Positions 46,091 to 55,299 are shown, counted from the stretch's first letter. The stretch is 64,000 bases of DNA from Flavobacterium hercynium (GCF_002217285.1 NZ_MUGW01000002.1:1-64000); one strand, 5' to 3'. Numbers and translations: made by a program. Notes: generated by a model not told the origin, from the letters alone.

Positions 46091-46477
46091 TTATACCCAA
46101 GCATTATCAAATTCTCCTCCACCCATTGAAATTTTACGTGCAGAAATCATAAAAGTCTCCGTTAACGGATTTTCACTGTTATGATCAAAGTTTTCTTTGT
46201 ACTTAACCATGTAAGCCTCAGTAAACTTTAACTCTTTTAAAGTAGCATTTGAATCACGTTTGATGAATTTTACTGAACCATCTTTTCTTTCGAAGTTGTT
46301 CGTCATCCATTCAAACAAATCAGTGCTGCCTGTAGATTCAACCTGAATCATGATTCTTCCTCCACGAGTTACTGTAGATGGACGCCCTGAAGCATCTGTT
46401 TCCTGAGCTAAGTCATAGCTCACGTTTAATACTTTGTAACTCTTACCTGCAACGGTTAATGATGTTAAAAACGACAT
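46091..46477 (-). CDS. tssD: T6SS tube protein TssD (Hcp), copy 2
   Basis: The 128-residue protein is a second TssD: MSFLTSLTVAGKSYKVLNVSY, the shared LFEWM motif and VKYKENFDHNSENPL. It is first in the minus-strand block of tube, spike, effector and immunity genes, with 296 gene-free nt upstream. A clear promoter was not found there. Two unequal TssD copies suggest one bulk tube protein and one specialised for the adjacent spike. Confidence 0.9.
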   Translation of the reverse strand: MSFLTSLTVAGKSYKVLNVSYDLAQETDASGRPSTVTRGGRIMIQVESTGSTDLFEWMTNNFERKDGSVKFIKRDSNATLKELKFTEAYMVKYKENFDHNSENPLTETFMISARKISMGGGEFDNAWV

Positions 46478-46773
46478 AATGTATAGATTTAAATTATTTA
46501 TTTATGCCGTAAAAATAGAAATTATTTTGTTCTGACAAGCTAAATTTAATAAAATTATATTTACAATTGATAAACATCAGTAAATCAAAAGATTAAGGCC
46601 AAATCAACAGCTATTGCGCTTACAATTCTTAATAAAACAAATAAATAAAGACATTTTTTGTTAACTATTTGTTTCCAAACAATCCAAATTCAGCTGAATT
46701 CAAGCCGAATAACTTAATAAGAATTAGTTTATAAGGGCTATTTCTAAAAAAAAATAAAGGAAGTAGATTTTTC

Positions 46774-47553
46774 ATGATTTACGATTCGGATATTTCTTAT
46801 ATTCGCCCAAAAAACAACTGCTATTTTTGGGCTCATTATCTCATAAAATGTGTGGTCAATTTACAGATGAAAAACAAAGCAAATCAAATGGTAAAAAGAG
46901 TTATTGAAAAATTTATAACAAAAAATAGTGATGTTATATTTTTCATATTACCGCTTTCCTTATTTGCCCTTATTGGTTTTGCAGGACTTTATTTTGCTAT
47001 AAAATACCCAACAAATGTTCCTTTCTATGGTTGGTTTATTATTCTAACTTTTATACTCATGCCCTTGTTGTTAATCTACGGTTTTGTTTTTGGCTTTTCG
47101 CTCTCTGAAAAACGCCAAAAAGAAATCGAAGACAGACGCAATTCTGTATATTTTAATGATAATGGAATTTCGATTGAAATGAAATTATTCGACAAAACCT
47201 GCTTTGTAAACTGGAAGTCTGTTGAGGTTATTACTTATTATAATTTTTCTGTTTCAAGTGATTTTTCAGACCATTATGAGGGATACAAATTGTATTTGAA
47301 TGAAATTCCGCTTTACACCAAATACGAAAAGCAATGGTGGCTTAATAAACTGTTTCCAAAAGATTCTAAAAGCAAAATAGTAGATATTAAAAACGATACA
47401 AAATACTTTTTGCAAATACCTGAGGCGATTCAAAAATACCTGACCTCTGAGACAGTTACTCAAAAATACAAGCCTACCACTCCTGAAAATGAACAAATTA
47501 TATATAACAAACGGAATCTAAAAAATGACGAAATAAAGCGTTATTATCGCTGA
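46774..47553 (+). CDS. Hypothetical protein with two membrane helices
   Basis: The 259-residue protein has two transmembrane helices (about 53-73 and 85-110) followed by a cytoplasmic beta-rich domain (YFNDNGISIEMKLFDKTCFVNWKSVEVI) that loosely resembles YcxB-like or PH-type domains. A start at 46867 (MKNKANQ) is also possible and would give a cleaner N-terminus. It is divergent from the T6SS block. No function can be named. Confidence 0.5.
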   Translation: MIYDSDISYIRPKNNCYFWAHYLIKCVVNLQMKNKANQMVKRVIEKFITKNSDVIFFILPLSLFALIGFAGLYFAIKYPTNVPFYGWFIILTFILMPLLLIYGFVFGFSLSEKRQKEIEDRRNSVYFNDNGISIEMKLFDKTCFVNWKSVEVITYYNFSVSSDFSDHYEGYKLYLNEIPLYTKYEKQWWLNKLFPKDSKSKIVDIKNDTKYFLQIPEAIQKYLTSETVTQKYKPTTPENEQIIYNKRNLKNDEIKRYYR

Positions 47554-47638
47554 TGTTTCTCGTAATTTTATAGCAATTAAAAAAAACTAACAGCAACTCA
47601 AACTATAAACCAAAAACTAACAACTATCAACAAACATA

Positions 47639-48433
47639 ATGACCCGAAATACTATACTTGCAGCATTTTTGATTTTGTCATCAATTCTTTTTCAAAACTG
47701 TGGAAATAAAAACGAACAAACTACCCAACAAACTACTGAACCACAGCCGGAAATAAGCTCAGTAAAAACAGATACTATAACAACTGAAAAAGTCGAAGAA
47801 AAGAATTTACCTTACACTATTACTGTCGAAACAATAGACTCGACAGCCTACCACTCAGCCAAAGGAAAAAACAGTGATAAGGGAAACAATCTTGTAAAAA
47901 TCACGGATTTTAAAGAGGCTAAAAAACTTCTGAAAGGCATTGTAGACTTTAACGAAAATGATAAAGATAACATTCAGGCTGTTACTGCTATACATTTTAG
48001 AAATGGTAAAAAAATTGGTAACTCCAATGATTTTGATTATTATTACTTTGTTGCTTATTACCCTGAAGAAGACATATTACTTTGCGAAGGCGGACACACA
48101 ACTGATGTTAGTTTTAATCTGACTAACGGAAAAGAAACAGAAGAAACAGGAAACCCTGATGAAATACGATTCTCTCCACAAAATAAAGTACGTTTAAACG
48201 GTCACTTTGGTGGTCAGGAATGTTATTCGTATTTTATCGAAAAGAAAATCAATAACGAGTATACCAAAATTATTCAGCTTGATGAAGAATTCGAAAAGCT
48301 GACAAAAATCTGGCTTTGCACGATCGGAAATTCGTTTTGGACAGATGAGGAAACATTGTACCTAACAGAAACGGATGGCTATGCTGAAAACAGTGTAAAT
48401 ATAAAATATTTTAAAATTAAAATCATACAATAA
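47639..48433 (+). CDS. Hypothetical lipoprotein
   Basis: The 264-residue protein has a lipoprotein signal with lipobox LFQNC (Cys21) and a Thr/Gln/Glu-rich linker. The rest is an unrecognised globular domain with WLCTIGNSFWTDEETLYLT near the end. It is the first of two tandem lipoprotein genes (45-nt gap). Proximity to the T6SS block allows a role in protecting the periplasm, but nothing in the sequence shows this. Confidence 0.55.
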   Translation: MTRNTILAAFLILSSILFQNCGNKNEQTTQQTTEPQPEISSVKTDTITTEKVEEKNLPYTITVETIDSTAYHSAKGKNSDKGNNLVKITDFKEAKKLLKGIVDFNENDKDNIQAVTAIHFRNGKKIGNSNDFDYYYFVAYYPEEDILLCEGGHTTDVSFNLTNGKETEETGNPDEIRFSPQNKVRLNGHFGGQECYSYFIEKKINNEYTKIIQLDEEFEKLTKIWLCTIGNSFWTDEETLYLTETDGYAENSVNIKYFKIKIIQ

Positions 48434-48478
48434 AACGCAACTAAATAACCATTCAATAACATTATTATATTAGAACTA

Positions 48479-49333
48479 ATGAGAAAATTTTTTACTTTGA
48501 TGACACTAGGACTTGTACTTTTTTCTTGTAAAGATGAAGCTAAAAAACCTGTTTCAAAGAAAAACACTGCCCCAACTGCTGCTGTAAAAGATACTACACA
48601 AACGGTACAGGCAGATTCGTCTGACTTACTGGAATTATTTTCAAAAAATGAAGAGGAAGTTGCGTCAAAACTTAAAACAATTTCTAATGAAGAAGCCAAT
48701 GAATTGTATGAAAAATACTTTCTGGAAAATAATATTTTGCTTCACCAAATAGAACAAAGAGAATCTAATGCGCTAACTAACTTTTACAGTGAGAAAGCAT
48801 CGGATAAGAAAGCCATTAAACTTTTGAACGAAAAACTTTTAAAACATAAATTAGAGTTTGAAGAAATTGGAGAAGGTTATGTTGAGATTACGACCAAAAA
48901 CGACTTCTACTATGCTCTTTTTAGAGATTATGTTACAAGCGATTATAAACGTTATTTATATCTAAAAAGCGAAGAAAACAAATTCCTTTATTCTGCCGAT
49001 GCGGGGCTGGCTATTAGCTTTGAAGACCTGGGAGACCGAATTATTTCATGGGAGAACTTTATCAATCAATTTCCAACTTCAAAATTAACAGAACAGGTAA
49101 CAGAGGAATACAAAAGTTATCAATTGGATTATCTGCGTGGTTTAGACAATACTCCAACAGTAGAAAATGCACATACAGAAAAATATATTTATCCCGAAAA
49201 CATTCAGGAATTTAATCGCTTCCTTAAAAAATATCCAAAAAGTCCAACTGTGGCTTTGATTAATACTTTTATGAAAAATTTCAAGAATGAAGACATTTAC
49301 AACATTCTAACAAAAGAACAAGAGAACTTATAA
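48479..49333 (+). CDS. Hypothetical lipoprotein
   Basis: The 284-residue protein has a lipoprotein signal with lipobox LFSC (Cys17), an Ala/Thr-rich linker and an all-helical-looking domain (long amphipathic segments around 55-230). It contains no known motif. It follows the previous lipoprotein gene in an apparent operon and precedes a 7-nt word array. Confidence 0.55.
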   Translation: MRKFFTLMTLGLVLFSCKDEAKKPVSKKNTAPTAAVKDTTQTVQADSSDLLELFSKNEEEVASKLKTISNEEANELYEKYFLENNILLHQIEQRESNALTNFYSEKASDKKAIKLLNEKLLKHKLEFEEIGEGYVEITTKNDFYYALFRDYVTSDYKRYLYLKSEENKFLYSADAGLAISFEDLGDRIISWENFINQFPTSKLTEQVTEEYKSYQLDYLRGLDNTPTVENAHTEKYIYPENIQEFNRFLKKYPKSPTVALINTFMKNFKNEDIYNILTKEQENL

Positions 49334-49439
49334 ATCAGGGCTGCAAAGCATAATATTAAAAATAATTAATTAAAAACTTACAAAAAGTGTAACAATCTTT
49401 ATAAATGTTAGTCTGTTAGTTTAGTAGTGCTTAGTTTTT

Positions 49440-49550
49440 TAGTTCTTAGTACCTAGTTCTTAGTACTTAGTGTTAAGAATTGAGAATAAAAAACTAAGAA
49501 TTAAAAAACTAACTGACTAAGAACTAAGAACTAGGTACTAAGTACTTAAC
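49440..49550. repeat. Inverted array of 7-nt words (TAGTNCT / ACTAAGA)
   Basis: Five left-arm words in 7-nt register, TAGTTCT-TAGTACC-TAGTTCT-TAGTACT-TAGTGTT (49440-49474), face ACTAAGA-ACTAAGA-ACTAGGT-ACTAAGT-ACTTAAC (49516-49550). A 20-nt stretch at 49445-49464 is exactly complementary to 49523-49542. It lies between the lipoprotein and serine hydrolase genes. Confidence 0.82.
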
Positions 49551-49584
49551 AAAAAAAATCATCAATCAAAATCAAAATCAATCA

Positions 49585-51090
49585 ATGAAAAAATTAAATG
49601 TAATTATCGTACTGTTTTTAGCGTTAAACAGTTTTGCTCAAGTAACGGCTGATAAAATAAAGTTATTAGAAAATGATCTGTTCCATTGGGATAAGACCAA
49701 GACTAAGAAATGGACTTTAAAAGACCGAATGGATTTTTACAATGTCCACGGAGTAAGTATTGCAGTAATCAAAGATTTTAAAGTCGAATGGTCTAAAGCG
49801 TATGGCTTTGCCGATGTTTCTGAAAAAAGACCTGTTACGACGCAAACCCTTTTTCAGGCTGCTTCTATCAGTAAATCAATCAATAGTTTAGCTCAATTAA
49901 AATTAGTTGAAGAGGAAAAACTGGGACTGAATGATGATATCAATACTTATTTGAAGGACTGGAAATTTCCGTATGATTCGGTTTCAAAAGGCAAAAAGAT
50001 TTCACTTGCGAATTTATTAAGTCACATGGGCGGATTGTCTACAAGTGGCTTTAGAGGATACGCACAAGGAGAAAAATTACCAACTATTATAGAAGTTCTT
50101 AACGGAACGGCACCTGCTAATTCCAGTGCTGTACGATCTATTTTTGAACCGGGTACAAAGTTTCAATATTCCGGAGGGGGAACTACTATTTCTCAGCTGA
50201 TGCTTCAAAATGTTACAGGACAAAAATACGAGGATTACATGTTGAAGAATATTTTGACTCCACTTGGTATGACCGGCAGTTCTTTTAATCAGCCTCCTGC
50301 TAAAGACAAAGCAAGCTTATTGGCCACAGGCTACAATAACGGAATAGAAGTAAAAGGAAAATATCATATTTATCCTGAACAAGCCGCTGCTGCTTTATGG
50401 ACTAATCCGATCGATTTATCTAAATATATTATCGAGACACAATTGTCATTGTTAGGGAAATCAAATAAAATATTGTCTAAAGAAATGTCTCAAAAAAGAG
50501 TCGATAATAATTTAGGCGTTTTCTTAAATGACTTTAAAGGAAGTAAATATTTTGGACACAGTGGAGGTAATGAAGGTTTTGTCTGTTTTTATATAGGTAG
50601 TGTCGAAGATGGAAATGGATGTGTAGTGATGACAAATGGCCGTACTATAAAAATCATCGAAGAAATCATTACCAGCATCGCAAGTACAAACGAATGGAAA
50701 AATTATCCTGTAGAACCTGTTAAAGAATCTATTGCTTTGACTATTCGAAAAGAAACCTTAAAAAACGCTGACAAAGGTGTTGCTTTATACCAAAAACTTA
50801 AAAAAGAAGACAGTAATACTTATAATTTTGCTGATGAAAACGAACTAAATCAGCTTGGTTATGAACTTCTTGGTGATAAAAAGACTGATGATGCTATCAA
50901 AATCTTTAGTTTAAATATTGCGGAGTTTCCAAAATCATTCAATGTTTACGATAGCCGCGGAGAAGCTTATTTTGCTAAAAAAGAATACGATCTTGCCAAA
51001 ACAGATTATCAGAAGGTTTTAGAAATAGAACCAGCCAACCCAAATGCCAAATCAATGATAGTCAAAATTGATAGTTTACTGAAAAAGTAA
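49585..51090 (+). CDS. Serine hydrolase (class C beta-lactamase fold) with TPR tail
   Basis: The 501-residue protein has a Sec signal (about 1-19), then a penicillin-binding/class C beta-lactamase fold. The motifs are SISK (94-97), YSG near 195 and HSGG near 325. A TPR-like C-terminal region (about 425-500) follows. Such exported hydrolases act as esterases, DD-peptidases or D-amino-acid amidases. The substrate is not clear, and a true beta-lactamase is unlikely. It starts a three-gene run with a second hydrolase and a transglutaminase-like protein. Confidence 0.85.
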   Translation: MKKLNVIIVLFLALNSFAQVTADKIKLLENDLFHWDKTKTKKWTLKDRMDFYNVHGVSIAVIKDFKVEWSKAYGFADVSEKRPVTTQTLFQAASISKSINSLAQLKLVEEEKLGLNDDINTYLKDWKFPYDSVSKGKKISLANLLSHMGGLSTSGFRGYAQGEKLPTIIEVLNGTAPANSSAVRSIFEPGTKFQYSGGGTTISQLMLQNVTGQKYEDYMLKNILTPLGMTGSSFNQPPAKDKASLLATGYNNGIEVKGKYHIYPEQAAAALWTNPIDLSKYIIETQLSLLGKSNKILSKEMSQKRVDNNLGVFLNDFKGSKYFGHSGGNEGFVCFYIGSVEDGNGCVVMTNGRTIKIIEEIITSIASTNEWKNYPVEPVKESIALTIRKETLKNADKGVALYQKLKKEDSNTYNFADENELNQLGYELLGDKKTDDAIKIFSLNIAEFPKSFNVYDSRGEAYFAKKEYDLAKTDYQKVLEIEPANPNAKSMIVKIDSLLKK

Positions 51091-51157
51091 AACAGCATTT
51101 CAATACTACCAAAAATTCATTGGAGTAACCCTAATTTAACCATAAGAAGCAAAATAA

Positions 51158-52222
51158 ATGAAACCTACAAAAATCGTTCTATTCTTATTATTCATCACCG
51201 GACAGTTTGTTCAGGGACAAGCTACAGCAAAAAAAATTGATTCTATCTGTAAGACAATTGCGGCTAAAAATCCGGGAGTCGGTATTAGTATTGGATTACT
51301 TGATAATGGCAAAGAGTACTTTTTCAATTATGGAAAAATTAGTACGGAAAGCAAAACTGCTGTAGACCAAAATACGATTTATGAAATAGGATCTGTCACT
51401 AAACTTTTTACAGGAAACTTAATTGCACAAGCCCAAAACGAAGGCAAATTGAAAGTAGATGACTTTATAGACGATTATTTACCAAAGGAATATGTATTAG
51501 GTAAGGAAATCAAAGGCAAAATTAAAATTTCAGATCTGGCTTCGCATCAGTCCGGATTACCTGATCTGGATTTTAAAAAGCTGACCGAATTAAATCCTAA
51601 GCAGCCTTTGGATATTGGTAAGGAAACTATTCAGGCTGTTTTTAATGAGAAGACGACATTAATAGATTATGGAAATTATCGTTACTCCAATATGAGTTTC
51701 ATTCTAATGGGAATGATACTTGAAAAAGTATACAACAAAGATTATGAGTCTATAGTAAAGGAAAAAATCCTTTCACCACTTAAAATGCAAAATACTTTGA
51801 CGGCTGATTTTAATGTAAAAAACAAAGCTGTTGGTCATGACTACAAGGGTGTTCAACAAGACTTCTTTAATTGGAATACTTTAGTTGCACCAGCAGGTTT
51901 ACTAAAATCAAATACCTCAGATTTAACAAAATTGCTAAAAGCGCTCTTGTCTAACAAAGGTCAAATAGCGAATGCTGCCAGAGTTGCCGAAAATACGTAT
52001 TATAAAAACACCCTGAGAGAAATAGGTGTCGGATTGCAAATGGAACGAACTGAAAAGGATGTGTATTTTTATAAAACAGGAAACACAATGGCGTGCTCGT
52101 CTATTCTTGCCTACAATCCGAAATCGAATTGGGGGATGATTATCTTATTAAACCATAACAATTCCGGTATCATTGGAGATATTATCAATACCAGTTATGA
52201 GCAGGCTTTAAGTAAAAAATAG
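51158..52222 (+). CDS. Serine hydrolase (class C beta-lactamase fold)
   Basis: The 354-residue exported protein has a signal peptide (about 1-20), SVTK (79-82) as the nucleophile motif, YSN near 180 and a KTG-type motif (YKTGN) near 306. It lacks the TPR tail of its neighbour. The typical YxN and KTG motifs make it closer to a genuine class C beta-lactamase or AmpH-like DD-peptidase than the gene upstream. Co-transcription with both neighbours is likely. Confidence 0.85.
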   Translation: MKPTKIVLFLLFITGQFVQGQATAKKIDSICKTIAAKNPGVGISIGLLDNGKEYFFNYGKISTESKTAVDQNTIYEIGSVTKLFTGNLIAQAQNEGKLKVDDFIDDYLPKEYVLGKEIKGKIKISDLASHQSGLPDLDFKKLTELNPKQPLDIGKETIQAVFNEKTTLIDYGNYRYSNMSFILMGMILEKVYNKDYESIVKEKILSPLKMQNTLTADFNVKNKAVGHDYKGVQQDFFNWNTLVAPAGLLKSNTSDLTKLLKALLSNKGQIANAARVAENTYYKNTLREIGVGLQMERTEKDVYFYKTGNTMACSSILAYNPKSNWGMIILLNHNNSGIIGDIINTSYEQALSKK

Positions 52223-52270
52223 CTTCCTAAACATTATCATCAATCAATCAACAATCAATCAAAATCAATC

Positions 52271-53407
52271 ATGAAAATCAAAATCTGTTTAGTACTATTT
52301 TTTTGTTTTGCCGGGCACCTCATCACTGCTCAAGCAAAGCTTCCAATAGTAAAAGCTTCTTCCAAAAAAGTTGACATTCGCGATGGAGGAATTTTAACGA
52401 AAGGAGGCTGGAATATTTCACCGGAACTAAATCCAGACGTTTATCAATCCAGTTCATTGGGACAAAAAGTTACTTTTATAACCGATAAAGATTCTATTAG
52501 TGTAAAAATAAAAAAAGACATGCAATTTGATTTTATCGTTTTGCTAAATGATTCTATAAAAGCACATACACAGATTAAATATAAAGTACCCTATTTAGAA
52601 AAACTAAAAAAAGCAGAAAAATACAATTATGCCGATACCCGAGAAGTTCCTAATTTCAAGTATCAGGCAATGGATAATCCGAATCTGGTTCGAATAAGAA
52701 AAGAATTAAAATTAGATTCTATTGCAGGAGGAGGCAATGAAACTTCGAAAATACTGAATCTGTTACACTGGCTTCACAATATCGTAAGACATGACGGAGC
52801 AAGCAATAATCCGACACTTAAAAATGCTATTGATTTAATCAAAATATGCAAAGCCGAAAACCGTGGTATTAATTGCAGAATGATGTCAACAGTTCTCAAC
52901 GAATGTTATTTATCAATGGGTATAAAATCCAGATACATTACCTGCATGCCCAAAGAAACTGAATTTGATGATTGTCACGTAATCAATATGGTATACAGCA
53001 CAGATGCTAAAAAATGGATTTGGATTGACGCTACTTTTGATGCTTATGTCATGAATGAAAAAGGAGAATTACTGGGTCCTGCAGAAGTTAGAGAACGTCT
53101 GATCAATAAAAAAACATTGATCCTAAATCCGGACGCCAACTGGAACAAACAAAACTCGCAAACCAAAGAGGATTATTTAGAACGATATATGGCCAAAAAC
53201 CTGTACCGCATTCAAACGCCTCTTGTTAGCGAATACGATACGGAAACCTGGAAAAGCGGAAAAGAAGTTACATACGTAGAACTACTTCCTCTAGACGGTA
53301 TTGAACAAACACCACAGAAAGAAGAAAAAACAAATGCTAAAACCGGAGTAAAGTTTACCTACTACAAAACCAATAATCCTAATTTGTTTTGGGGATTGCC
53401 GAAGTAA
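52271..53407 (+). CDS. Transglutaminase-like exported protein
   Basis: The 378-residue protein has a signal peptide (about 1-20) and a transglutaminase-like domain (about 155-270). The expected triad is visible: Cys in RGINCRMMS, His in DDCHVINMV and Asp in WIWIDATFD. Domains of this kind often act as cysteine peptidases on peptides or peptidoglycan. The leader carries CAATCAAT-type repeats like the first gene of the run. It is last in the serine-hydrolase operon. Confidence 0.75.
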   Translation: MKIKICLVLFFCFAGHLITAQAKLPIVKASSKKVDIRDGGILTKGGWNISPELNPDVYQSSSLGQKVTFITDKDSISVKIKKDMQFDFIVLLNDSIKAHTQIKYKVPYLEKLKKAEKYNYADTREVPNFKYQAMDNPNLVRIRKELKLDSIAGGGNETSKILNLLHWLHNIVRHDGASNNPTLKNAIDLIKICKAENRGINCRMMSTVLNECYLSMGIKSRYITCMPKETEFDDCHVINMVYSTDAKKWIWIDATFDAYVMNEKGELLGPAEVRERLINKKTLILNPDANWNKQNSQTKEDYLERYMAKNLYRIQTPLVSEYDTETWKSGKEVTYVELLPLDGIEQTPQKEEKTNAKTGVKFTYYKTNNPNLFWGLPK

Positions 53408-53485
53408 AATAAAAATTCTGTTCATAATTCTAAATACCACAAAGAATAGACATTATAATTAAAAAAGTCAACTTATAAACTCAAA

Positions 53486-53520
53486 GCAAAAAAGTTCTAA
53501 TATTTTTAGAACTTTTTTGC
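53486..53520. promoter_or_regulatory. Perfect 15-bp inverted repeat abutting the higBA -7 element
   Basis: GCAAAAAAGTTCTAA (53486-53500) and TTAGAACTTTTTTGC (53506-53520) are perfect inverted repeats with a 5-nt loop. They end 1 nt before the -7 element. The site suits an operator for HigA autoregulation, but its A/T tracts also resemble a weak terminator for the upstream operon. Confidence 0.6.
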
Positions 53521-53521
53521 T

Positions 53522-53529
53522 TATCTTTG
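53522..53529 (+). promoter_or_regulatory. -7 element of higBA
   Basis: TATCTTTG matches TAnnTTTG and ends 8 nt before the ATG at 53538. The inverted repeat overlaps where the -33 region would be, so repressor binding should block polymerase. Confidence 0.6.
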
Positions 53530-53537
53530 TAATAATT

Positions 53538-53873
53538 ATGGAAATAATTGGAAAAAAACTTTTAGAGAAACTGAAAAGTAAAAATAAAGGGAACATTTTG
53601 CTACATGCTGCAATAGACAAATTATTCGACGACTTAAAAGAGAGTACTTGGAATAATAAACTTGATGTTGTTCATCATAGACAAGATGCTGATTGTGTTT
53701 ATGATGATTTTTACTTTTTTAATATTAATATTCATAGAGCTTTTATACTAATAGAGTTTGAAGATGATGAAGCTACAATAGTCTGGTGCGGAAGCCATGA
53801 CGAATACGAGAGCACATTCAAGAACAACAAAAGTACAATTAAGAAATGGTTAAAACAGAAAGGATATATTTAA
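53538..53873 (+). CDS. higB: HigB-family toxin (mRNA interferase)
   Basis: The 111-residue protein matches the HigB toxin family (RelE fold): KKLLEKLKSKNKG, VHHRQDADCVYDDFYFFNINIHRAFILIEFED and WCGSHDEYES at the C-terminal strand. HigB cuts mRNA on the ribosome. The ATG at 53538 is chosen because the longer frame from 53517 starts inside the promoter. The antitoxin gene follows 36 nt later, and toxin-before-antitoxin order is typical of HigBA. Confidence 0.8.
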   Translation: MEIIGKKLLEKLKSKNKGNILLHAAIDKLFDDLKESTWNNKLDVVHHRQDADCVYDDFYFFNINIHRAFILIEFEDDEATIVWCGSHDEYESTFKNNKSTIKKWLKQKGYI

Positions 53874-53909
53874 TAAACTCTTCGATGTAACATTTGTTAT
53901 AGTTAAAAT

Positions 53910-54473
53910 ATGAAAACACAAGTAGATTTAAAACAGATATTAAAAAAAGGATTTATTTCTGATGAAATTGGTCTTGAGAGAGCAATGATTCTAGATCGAA
54001 AACTTCGTTTGCTTGTTAAAGAGCATCCTGAATTTGCTGATCAAAGAAAACAACTTCGTACTCTTATTAAAGAATACGAAAATACGCATTGGAGTAAAGA
54101 CTCTGTTATCTCAGATGAAAAAATACATGAAAGCGATTTTGCAGAGTTTATAGCTGAACAGGAACGTGTTTTTTCAGAAAACAGAAAAAATGCTATTAAA
54201 GAGAAAATTTCAAAATATGGTATGAATCAACAAGATCTAGGCATACTATTAGGCCATAGCAAATCTTATATGTCAGAACTTATGAATGGAATTAGCCCTT
54301 TCAGCAATAAAGATTTAATAATAATTCATCGTTTATTCCATATTAAACTTGAAAATTTAATTCCTACGATTATTGCTGAAAAAGACAGAAACAGAATCCA
54401 AGCATCTATAATAAAAATAAACAAACCTGAATTAAAATTAACTAGAGAAGATTTAGAAATTAGCTTTGCTTAA
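53910..54473 (+). CDS. higA: HigA-family antitoxin with XRE HTH
   Basis: The 187-residue protein has an N-terminal helical region, a central XRE-type helix-turn-helix (about 105-165; KISKYGMNQQDLGILLGHSKSYMSELMNG), and a C-terminal extension. It should bind HigB and repress the operon at the inverted repeat 53486-53520. At 187 residues it is longer than classic HigA, as in the YgjM-like subgroup. Confidence 0.8.
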   Translation: MKTQVDLKQILKKGFISDEIGLERAMILDRKLRLLVKEHPEFADQRKQLRTLIKEYENTHWSKDSVISDEKIHESDFAEFIAEQERVFSENRKNAIKEKISKYGMNQQDLGILLGHSKSYMSELMNGISPFSNKDLIIIHRLFHIKLENLIPTIIAEKDRNRIQASIIKINKPELKLTREDLEISFA

Positions 54474-54493
54474 CGTTCTGACTATCTAATACT

Positions 54494-54535
54494 AAAGCGC
54501 CAGTCTTTAAAAATAAGACTGGCGCTTTTTTTTGT
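54494..54535 (+). terminator. Intrinsic terminator after higBA
   Basis: AAAGCGCCAGTCTT (54494-54507) pairs perfectly with AAGACTGGCGCTTT (54515-54528), followed by a long T-run. Confidence 0.9.
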
Positions 54536-54567
54536 GTATTTGAGGATAATTTTAATTTACTACCAAA

Positions 54568-54780
54568 GAGCCAGAGGCTCGAAAAATATTGTAGGGCCGG
54601 ATTTCAATCCGGTCTTATGAATAAAAAGATAAAAAGAGCTCCATAGGATCGGTACATATTTTGGGTTAATTGCGCAAAAAACAGGGCAAAATGGATCGTT
54701 CCTATGGAACTTTTGTTACGATCAATATACAATCAACGGATTAAAATCCGTCGCTACAAAATAATTCATTCCTACGGAAT
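54568..54780. repeat. Mosaic of short palindromic hairpins (REP-like)
   Basis: Five short palindromes lie within 213 nt: GAGCCAGAGGCTC (54568-54580), CCGGATTTCAATCCGG (54597-54612), GTTCCTATGGAAC (54698-54710), ACGGATTAAAATCCGT (54736-54751) and ATTCCTACGGAAT (54768-54780). The second and fourth share a GGATTNNAATCC core, and the third and fifth a TTCCTA(T/C)GGAA core. The rest of this 433-nt gene-free stretch is plain AT-rich sequence. No transposase is adjacent. Confidence 0.7.
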
Positions 54781-54862
54781 TACATCTTGTTAGATTAGTT
54801 GACTTCCATCACAATAATATCTATTAGAAATAATATAAATCCGGAAAAGAATTTACACAAAA

Positions 54863-54885
54863 AAAGAGACCAAAAAAGTCTCTTT
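54863..54885 (-). terminator. Intrinsic terminator of the XRE gene
   Basis: On the minus strand AAAGAGAC pairs with GTCTCTTT, followed by a T-run. It lies 21 nt after the XRE stop codon. Confidence 0.8.
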
Positions 54886-54906
54886 GTTAATTTAAAATAT
54901 CATTTT

Positions 54907-55299
54907 TTACTCTTTTTTCTCTTTCAATAATTTCTCCATAAAGACATTCTTCTCTCTTTCTGTCTGAACTAAACGTTCATAAAGTTCAACAACTTTATCA
55001 AGTGGGTTGAAATTACAATGGTAATTCCCCACTGTTCCTGTACTATTATCATTAAAAGTATTAAAATAATTAACCATACCCTCGTCTGTAAAATTTTCAA
55101 TTGCCTCAACACTTACACCAAGCGCTCTTGCTACCTCTTTTAATTTTTCATCATCTATCGTATCGCTGTTTTCAATAATAGAAATAGCTTGCTGGTTTGT
55201 TCCCATAGCCAAAGCCAGTGCTTCCTGCTTCATGTCTTTTAATTCGCGAATACGGCTGATTTTTCGCCCTATGTGGTTTGATTTTGCTGATGTCGTCAT
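54907..55299 (-). CDS. XRE-family transcriptional regulator
   Basis: The 130-residue protein has an N-terminal XRE helix-turn-helix (about 11-70; GRKISRIRELKDMKQEALALAMGTNQQAIS) and a C-terminal coiled coil (about 97-130). The family is common in Bacteroidota and its targets are unknown. A -7 element ends 4 nt before the ATG, so the message may be leaderless. It stands alone, convergent with higBA. Confidence 0.85.
   Translation of the reverse strand: MTTSAKSNHIGRKISRIRELKDMKQEALALAMGTNQQAISIIENSDTIDDEKLKEVARALGVSVEAIENFTDEGMVNYFNTFNDNSTGTVGNYHCNFNPLDKVVELYERLVQTEREKNVFMEKLLKEKKE

Noticed and set aside
51158-52222. Serine hydrolase as a beta-lactamase resistance gene
   Set aside because: The class C fold is shared by many peptidases and esterases, and no resistance context is present.
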